DNA of 8,866 nt from NCBI GenBank assembly GCA_012521315.1, contig JAAYMP010000177.1:1-8866 (forward strand), in the 5' to 3' direction. The stretch is from Bacillota bacterium. Lineage in GTDB: Bacteria; Bacillota; UBA4882; UBA10575. Below are positions 5,481 to 8,866 of the stretch, one piece after another; the first letter of the stretch is position 1; every line of letters begins with the position of its first letter. Under the pieces are notes generated by a model that was given only the letters and a program-made list of their open reading frames with translations, was not told the DNA's origin and ran no database searches. Position numbers and translations under genes: made by a program.

Positions 5481-6275
5481 GTGAGGAGCGGTCGTGAGTT
5501 GGAACGGTTGGAAGAGATCATGCGAACTTTAAGAAGTGAGCGGGGGTGTCCCTGGGACCGGAAACAGACCCACCGTTCTTTAAGGCCATATTTACTGGAG
5601 GAGGCCTATGAAGTTTTGGAAGCGCTGGAGGAAGAGTCCCCGGCCCACCTCCGCGAAGAACTGGGGGACCTGTTGTTACAGGTCGTCTTCCATGCACAGC
5701 TGGCCGCGGAGAGCGGCCACTTCACCCTGGCGGATGTCCTCGCGGACCTCAACGCCAAACTGATCCGTCGTCACCCTCATGTCTTCGCCAATACGAAGGT
5801 GAGCGGAGCCGAGGCGGCGGTGGCCAACTGGGAAGCCATCAAGACGCAGGAGAAAGAAACGCCGCCCTGTACGGCCCTTTCCGGGGTGCCGACTACTTTT
5901 CCGGCTTTAATGCGTGCGGAGAAGGTACAAGCGAAAGCCGCCCGGGTTGGTTTTGATTGGCCGGAGGTTCGCGGGCCACTGGCGAAGATTAAGGAGGAAG
6001 CGGAAGAACTGGTGGCCGTCTGGGAAGCCGGGGTCAAGAGCGAAGCCGACCAGCGGAAACTGGAAGAAGAATTCGGCGATCTCCTTTTTTCCCTGGTCAA
6101 CTTGGCCCGTTTTCTTAAGATCCGGCCGGAACTGGCTTTGCTACGCAGTACCGAAAAGTTTGTCCGCCGCTTTCGTTGTTTGGAAGAACGGGCTGCCGCG
6201 CGGGGACAGGATCTGGCCACGATGACCTTGGAAGAAATGGACCAGCTTTGGGAGGAAGAAAAGAAGCGGGTGTAA
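5481..6275 (+). CDS. mazG: Nucleoside triphosphate pyrophosphohydrolase MazG
   Basis: This 264-residue cytoplasmic enzyme hydrolyses (d)NTPs, including non-canonical ones, to monophosphate and pyrophosphate. Two tandem all-alpha MazG domains are visible. The first opens with CPWDRKQTHRSL (23-34) and carries the Mg-binding EExxE...ExxD set E40/E41/E44 and E60/D63 (EELGDLLLQ). The second carries E172/E173/E176 and E197/D200 (EEFGDLLFS). The length equals Escherichia coli MazG and lacks the N-terminal tetrapyrrole-methylase-like domain of Bacillus YabN. The start is GTG 5481 with AGGAGAG 6 bases before it. In Bacillus the MazG homologue yabN stands two genes before yabP. Here a SpoIID-type gene lies between mazG and yabP, so the surroundings are a rearranged version of that conserved neighbourhood. 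TAA ends at 6275. Confidence 0.95.
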   Translation: MRSGRELERLEEIMRTLRSERGCPWDRKQTHRSLRPYLLEEAYEVLEALEEESPAHLREELGDLLLQVVFHAQLAAESGHFTLADVLADLNAKLIRRHPHVFANTKVSGAEAAVANWEAIKTQEKETPPCTALSGVPTTFPALMRAEKVQAKAARVGFDWPEVRGPLAKIKEEAEELVAVWEAGVKSEADQRKLEEEFGDLLFSLVNLARFLKIRPELALLRSTEKFVRRFRCLEERAAARGQDLATMTLEEMDQLWEEEKKRV

Positions 6276-6290
6276 ACCGCGTCTGCATAA

Positions 6291-6338
6291 TCCTCCGCCC
6301 TTCGGTTAAGTTAATCTTAGAAACACCGAAGGGGAGGA
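6291..6338 (+). promoter_or_regulatory. Hairpin that can sequester the ribosome binding site of the SpoIID-type gene
   Basis: CCCTTCGGT (6298-6306) pairs perfectly with ACCGAAGGG (6325-6333) over 9 bp. TCCT (6291-6294) can also pair with AGGA (6335-6338), so the Shine-Dalgarno stretch GGGGAGG (6331-6337) is largely masked. There is no T-run, so a terminator for mazG is unlikely. Confidence 0.45.
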
Positions 6339-6344
6339 ATCAAG

Positions 6345-7304
6345 ATGTTGCCGCCCAAACGTATCCGCAAGCAGTTTTCGCTGGCCTGTGCGTTATTATT
6401 GCTGGTTCCGTTTTTGATGGGTTGTCCCGGGGCGGAAGGGAATGTGGCCAAGAAACTGAATAAAGAACCGGAGATCACCGTCTATTTCCACAAAACAAAA
6501 GAGACGAAGAAAATGCCGATCGAAGAATACCTTTTGGGGGTGGTAGCCGGGGAAATGAAGCCGGACTGGCCGGTGGAGGCCTACGCGGCGCAGGCGATTG
6601 TCGCCCGGACGTTCACGATGGATTTTATTGCCGACGGCGGGACAAAAGAGCAACATAACACCGATATTTCCACCGATGAGGAGGAAGCCCAGGCGTATAA
6701 CGCCGAAGCCATTACCCCGGAGATCCGGCGTGCCGTCCAGATGACGGCGGGACAAGTCATGACTTACCGCGGACGGTATGTGAAGGGGTGGTTTTCGGCC
6801 AGTTGCGGTGGGCGTACCGCCTTGGCCAAAGACGGGTTGGCCTATGAGGACCCGGAACCCTCTTATATGCGCTCGGTCTCCTGCCCGGAAGCGGAAGTAA
6901 TTCCGGACGAAGAATTGTTTTGGGAAAAGAAATTCACCTTCCAGGAGCTCACGGCCGCCCTTTCCGAACTGGGCAAAAAGATTGGTACCGTTTCCCGGAT
7001 GGCCGTGGCATCCCGCAGTAAAGATTCCCACCGGGCGCGGGAACTGAAATTTACCGGGTCGGAAGGGGAAGCGACCGTCCCGGGAGCCGATTTCCGGATT
7101 GCCATCGGTCCGCAGGAGATGCGCTCCATCTGGCTGACCGATCTCAAGCATGAAACCGACGGGATCACCATGACCGGCCGGGGCTTTGGCCATGGCGTCG
7201 GGTTGTGTCAGTGGGGAGCCCACGCGCTCGCCAAAAAAGGGAAAAAACCGGAGGAGATCATCAAGCACTATTATCCGGAAGTAAAGATTGTGAAATTGTG
7301 GTAG
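6345..7304 (+). CDS. SpoIID/LytB-domain protein, predicted lipoprotein peptidoglycan lytic transglycosylase
   Basis: This 319-residue envelope protein has the SpoIID fold. In Bacillus SpoIID is a lytic transglycosylase that trims stem-peptide-free glycan during engulfment. MPIEEYLLGVVAGEM (57-71) is the family's opening motif, with E70 at the position of the catalytic Glu. AAQAIVARTF (81-90) follows. WFSASCGGRT corresponds to the conserved Ser/Gly-rich block near the active site, and GRGFGHGVGLCQWGAHA near the C-terminus is the second signature. Residues 1-26 form a signal with LMGC at 24-27, a plausible lipobox, so the protein may be lipid-anchored at C27 rather than carrying the transmembrane helix of classical SpoIID. 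ATG 6345 follows GGGGAGG with 7-base spacing. It may be co-transcribed with mazG (69-base gap) and ends in a strong terminator. It could be the engulfment SpoIID itself or a vegetative or germination paralogue; sporulation neighbours favour the former only weakly. Confidence 0.87.
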   Translation: MLPPKRIRKQFSLACALLLLVPFLMGCPGAEGNVAKKLNKEPEITVYFHKTKETKKMPIEEYLLGVVAGEMKPDWPVEAYAAQAIVARTFTMDFIADGGTKEQHNTDISTDEEEAQAYNAEAITPEIRRAVQMTAGQVMTYRGRYVKGWFSASCGGRTALAKDGLAYEDPEPSYMRSVSCPEAEVIPDEELFWEKKFTFQELTAALSELGKKIGTVSRMAVASRSKDSHRARELKFTGSEGEATVPGADFRIAIGPQEMRSIWLTDLKHETDGITMTGRGFGHGVGLCQWGAHALAKKGKKPEEIIKHYYPEVKIVKLW

Positions 7305-7337
7305 GTAGGACACCGAAATTGTGGTAGGCAGGAAACC
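7292..7337 (+). repeat. 23-base tandem duplication across the stop codon of the SpoIID-type gene
   Basis: Bases 7292-7314 and 7315-7337 are consecutive copies of one 23-base unit (GAAATTGTGGTAGG then TAGGACACC or CAGGAAACC), identical at 21 of 23 positions. The first copy contains the last codons and TAG stop; the second repeats them untranslated. This fits a replication-slippage duplication with slight later divergence. Confidence 0.85.
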
Positions 7338-7347
7338 AAATAAAGAC

Positions 7348-7382
7348 AAAGCTGTCAGCCGGCTCAGGTTGGCAGCTTTTTT
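7348..7382 (+). terminator. Rho-independent terminator after the SpoIID-type gene
   Basis: The 13-bp stem AAAGCTGTCAGCC (7348-7360) with GGTTGGCAGCTTT (7367-7379), including two G-T pairs, has a 6-base loop and continues into TTTTTTG. This is a classic strong terminator separating the mazG/SpoIID-type unit from yabP. Confidence 0.92.
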
Positions 7383-7404
7383 GTTCCAAATGCCCATCTT
7401 TGTT

Positions 7405-7412
7405 CATATGAT
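7405..7412 (+). promoter_or_regulatory. yabP: Possible sigma-E -10 element of yabP
   Basis: CATATGAT at 7405-7412 fits the sigma-E -10 pattern CATAnnnT and lies 33 bases before the ATG at 7446, just after the preceding terminator. yabP is sigma-E controlled in Bacillus. No good -35 is visible 16-18 bases upstream (the sequence there is TTCCAAA), so the call is weak. Confidence 0.35.
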
Positions 7413-7445
7413 GGTTTTAAGAAAAACTGATCAGAGGTGGCAAAG

Positions 7446-7727
7446 ATGGAGCAGAAGGGATTAAAGAACAATCATCAATTAACCCTGGTCCACCGGGAGA
7501 AACTTACCATCGACGGGGTCACCAATGTGGGCAGTTACGACCCGACTGAACTTTTACTGGAGACCACCGCCGGGGTGCTGTTGATTAAAGGTGAAAACCT
7601 CCATCTAACTCTATTGAATCTGGAACAAGGGAAGATCGGGTTAACAGGAGAGATTAACGCCCTCACCTACAGCAATGAAACGCTCAGCCAAAGGAGCAAA
7701 GGCCTCTTAGGCAAGATCTTTAAGTGA
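7446..7727 (+). CDS. yabP: Spore coat/cortex morphogenesis protein YabP
   Basis: This 93-residue member of the YabP/YqfC family is needed in the mother cell for normal spore development in Bacillus; its biochemical role is unknown. The core runs from LTIDGVTNVGSYDPTELLLE (about 24-43) through the second block, which reads TTAGVLLIKGENLHL and then LNLEQGKIGLTGEINALTYS. That is the short beta-rich family pattern of bent strands ending with a charged tail. The length is near Bacillus YabP (about 100 residues). A GTG at 7437 in the same frame would add three residues, but AGAGGTGG (7434-7440) then becomes part of the coding region and serves ATG 7446 at 5-base spacing, so ATG is chosen. The gene stands alone between two terminators. 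The usual partners yabO upstream and yabQ-divIC downstream are absent here. The paralogue YqfC has the same fold, but the N-terminus and mazG nearby favour YabP. Confidence 0.85.
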   Translation: MEQKGLKNNHQLTLVHREKLTIDGVTNVGSYDPTELLLETTAGVLLIKGENLHLTLLNLEQGKIGLTGEINALTYSNETLSQRSKGLLGKIFK

Positions 7728-7728
7728 G

Positions 7729-7768
7729 AAAGCCTTTACTTTGGATGAACCAAAGACCGGCTTTGGTT
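7729..7768 (+). repeat. Overlapping, mutually exclusive hairpins after yabP
   Basis: CTTTGG (7739-7744), CCAAAG (7750-7755) and CTTTGG (7761-7766) alternate. The middle segment can pair with the first (6 bp, nested in an AAAGCC/GGCTTT outer stem, 7729-7734 with 7759-7764) or with the last (8 bp, AACCAAAG with CTTTGGTT, 5-base loop). They lie between the yabP stop and its terminator. Confidence 0.5.
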
Positions 7769-7780
7769 GGCCGTCACGGA

Positions 7781-7808
7781 AGAAAGAGGAAACGACCTCT
7801 TTTTTTGT
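7781..7808 (+). terminator. Rho-independent terminator after yabP
   Basis: AAAGAGG (7783-7789) pairs with CCTCTTT (7796-7802) around a 6-base loop. A G-T and an A-T pair can extend the stem to 9. It runs into TTTTTTTGTTTTAATTT. The T-tract is long, so a moderate-strength terminator is likely. Confidence 0.85.
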
Positions 7809-7826
7809 TTTAATTTCCGGCAGGAA

Positions 7827-7854
7827 TTGCTGTTGCTTTATGGAAACATATAAA
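7827..7854 (+). promoter_or_regulatory. Possible sigma-A promoter of the secreted peptidase gene
   Basis: TTGCTG (7827-7832) and TATAAA (7849-7854) are 16 bases apart, about 50 bases before the ATG at 7905 and directly after the yabP terminator. The -10 matches 5 of 6 positions; the -35 keeps only the TTG. Confidence 0.45.
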
Positions 7855-7904
7855 AGTCTGACCAGAGCAGGCGAAGATTCGAAAATCCTTCTTTGAGGTG
7901 TAAG

Positions 7905-8866
7905 ATGAAAAAACACCGCCGTCCCCCGCTCTTTTTTTTCTTGTTAATTCTAGTCAGTTCCGCGTTGACTTGGCCCGCCCAGTCGGCGGTGGAATTAAGC
8001 AAAACCGGGGCCGAATACCGTTTTGGGCAAGTGAAAGCAATGCCCCGCCCCTTGCAGTGGAAGAAACTGGTCACCCCCCATTTTGAGCTCTTCTTCTACC
8101 AGGGCTTGGAGGAACTGGCGGAACGCAGCGCCCGCATCTTGGAGGAGGATGCCTTCGGGCGGGTTTATCCTGATTTTCGTAATTTGTTTACCCTAAACCC
8201 ATACCGGAAAATCCGGGTTATTCTCTTTGCCTCCCGGAAGGAATACCAGAATTCACAAGCCAGTGGACTATCGCTCACCGACACCTCCGAAGGGGTTGCC
8301 CATATCCTCGTCAACCGTTTGGTTGTAATTGGGCAGCCGACGTTCCGGGATTTACGGGGGGTCTTAACCCATGAGATCACCCACCTGATTACAATCGGTC
8401 CTTTTAAAAACAACCTCTTGTACGGGGTGGGGAGCGGCGTACCCGGTTGGATCGCAGAAGGGCTCGCCGAATACTATATGCCGGCGGAGACGAGATTTGC
8501 CATGCGGGAGGTCGCCCTCCGTGATGTGATGTTGCGGGATCAAGTAGATTCGATCAGTGAAATATCGAAGGTCAGCGGTAATCTTCACTATGCCGAAGCC
8601 TGGTCCTTCGTCGACTATATTGCCCGGAAATATGGCCAAGACAAGCTGTGCGAAATGCTGGAAGCAGTGGTGAAGGAAGGCCACCGGGACCGGACCTTCG
8701 AAAAACTCTTCGGCCGGACGCTCAAGGAACTGTGGGAGGACTGGCGGGAGGAACTACCTCGGATCTATCAGGCGGGGGCGGAGGCGCCTCCTTATATTGA
8801 GGAAGCCGACCCGTTGTTTCCCGACTACCGCGACCAGTCGATGGTCAAGGTTGGCCCGGACGGCCA
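7905..8866 (+). CDS. Secreted HExxH metallopeptidase, peptidase-MA (gluzincin) type; 3' end outside window
   Basis: The frame stays open for 320 codons to the right edge. Residues 1-28 are a Sec signal peptide: KKHRR, a long Phe/Leu-rich core, then AQSA|VE. A small N-terminal domain (about 50-125) includes TPHFELFFYQ and a VILFASRKEY strand typical of peptidase-MA-like proteins. The zinc site is HEITH at 156-160 (H156, E157, H160), with WIAEGLAEY at 182-190 supplying the third ligand E185 about 28 residues later, the gluzincin arrangement. A helical domain with HYAEAWSFVDYIARKYG (228-244) and the segment FGRTLKELWEDW (269-280) completes the catalytic part, as in the peptidase MA family. The last visible residues, DQSMVKVGPDG, resemble the start of a TolB/WD40-like propeller blade, so the protein may continue into a beta-propeller. 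ATG 7905 follows GAGGTG by 4 bases. It probably works outside the cytoplasmic membrane; its substrate is unknown. Confidence 0.85.
   Translation, partial: MKKHRRPPLFFFLLILVSSALTWPAQSAVELSKTGAEYRFGQVKAMPRPLQWKKLVTPHFELFFYQGLEELAERSARILEEDAFGRVYPDFRNLFTLNPYRKIRVILFASRKEYQNSQASGLSLTDTSEGVAHILVNRLVVIGQPTFRDLRGVLTHEITHLITIGPFKNNLLYGVGSGVPGWIAEGLAEYYMPAETRFAMREVALRDVMLRDQVDSISEISKVSGNLHYAEAWSFVDYIARKYGQDKLCEMLEAVVKEGHRDRTFEKLFGRTLKELWEDWREELPRIYQAGAEAPPYIEEADPLFPDYRDQSMVKVGPDG

Noticed and set aside
6396..7397. 333-codon open frame on the minus strand opposite the SpoIID-type gene, longer than the gene itself
   Set aside because: The plus-strand protein has clear SpoIID motifs, signal and ribosome binding site. 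The minus frame reads as a low-complexity Phe/Arg/Gly/Pro-rich shadow of GC-biased codons, and it runs through a strong terminator.
1..8866. CRISPR array, tRNA/rRNA genes, transposon ends, phage genes or toxin-antitoxin pair
   Set aside because: No regularly spaced repeats, no cloverleaf T-arm/anticodon pattern, and no transposase, integrase or toxin motifs were seen. MazG here is the NTP pyrophosphohydrolase, without mazE/mazF beside it.

Overview
The window looks like ordinary chromosome from an endospore-forming Firmicute that also has an outer membrane. Endospore formation is indicated by three sporulation-type genes: yyaC, a SpoIID-domain gene and yabP. An outer membrane is indicated by a signal-peptide-bearing, beta-rich protein that ends in the Phe-terminated signature of outer-membrane beta-barrels. 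Deep-branching diderm or Gram-negative-staining spore formers (Limnochordia/Hydrogenispora-like lineages, or Negativicutes/Halanaerobiales relatives) are the best guess. This is inferred from gene content, not from a database match. Codon usage is moderately GC-rich and looks even from end to end. I see no insertion sequence, phage gene, tRNA, rRNA or CRISPR array.

Layout, left to right. (1) 2-508: the 3' part of uvrC (nucleotide excision repair). (2) 509-875: a long leader without a convincing gene, holding an orphan near-perfect Shine-Dalgarno sequence. (3) 876-1910: the outer-membrane beta-barrel protein, closed by two hairpins, one a very strong inverted repeat. (4) 2001-2364: about 360 bases of AT-rich non-coding DNA. 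(5) 2365-3468: a stand-alone MsmX/UgpC-type sugar-ABC-transporter ATPase with a TTG start and a strong terminator. (6) 3586-4581: a ROK-family sugar kinase. (7) 4558-5196, minus strand: yyaC, overlapping the 3' end of the kinase gene tail to tail by 24 bases. It has a good match to a sporulation sigma-E promoter. (8) 5481-6275: mazG, followed by 6345-7304, a SpoIID-domain lipoprotein gene. (9) 7446-7727: yabP. (10) 7905 to the right edge: a secreted HExxH metallopeptidase of the peptidase-MA type, cut by the window end.

Functionally there are three themes. The ATPase and the ROK kinase form a sugar uptake and phosphorylation pair: the ATPase probably powers sugar importers encoded elsewhere, and the kinase phosphorylates the imported sugar. 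The yyaC, SpoIID-type and yabP genes belong to endospore development, and mazG (NTP clean-up) sits among them as it does near yabP in Bacillus. The barrel protein, the SpoIID-type lipoprotein and the secreted peptidase all act at the envelope.

No clearly new multi-gene system is visible. The points most worth a second look are: the outer-membrane protein in a spore former and its leader with an orphan Shine-Dalgarno sequence; a probable kinase terminator embedded inside the opposing yyaC gene; the sigma-E promoter that decides the yyaC start; a hairpin that can mask the ribosome binding site of the SpoIID-type gene; and the peptidase, which may continue into a TolB-like propeller beyond the window.
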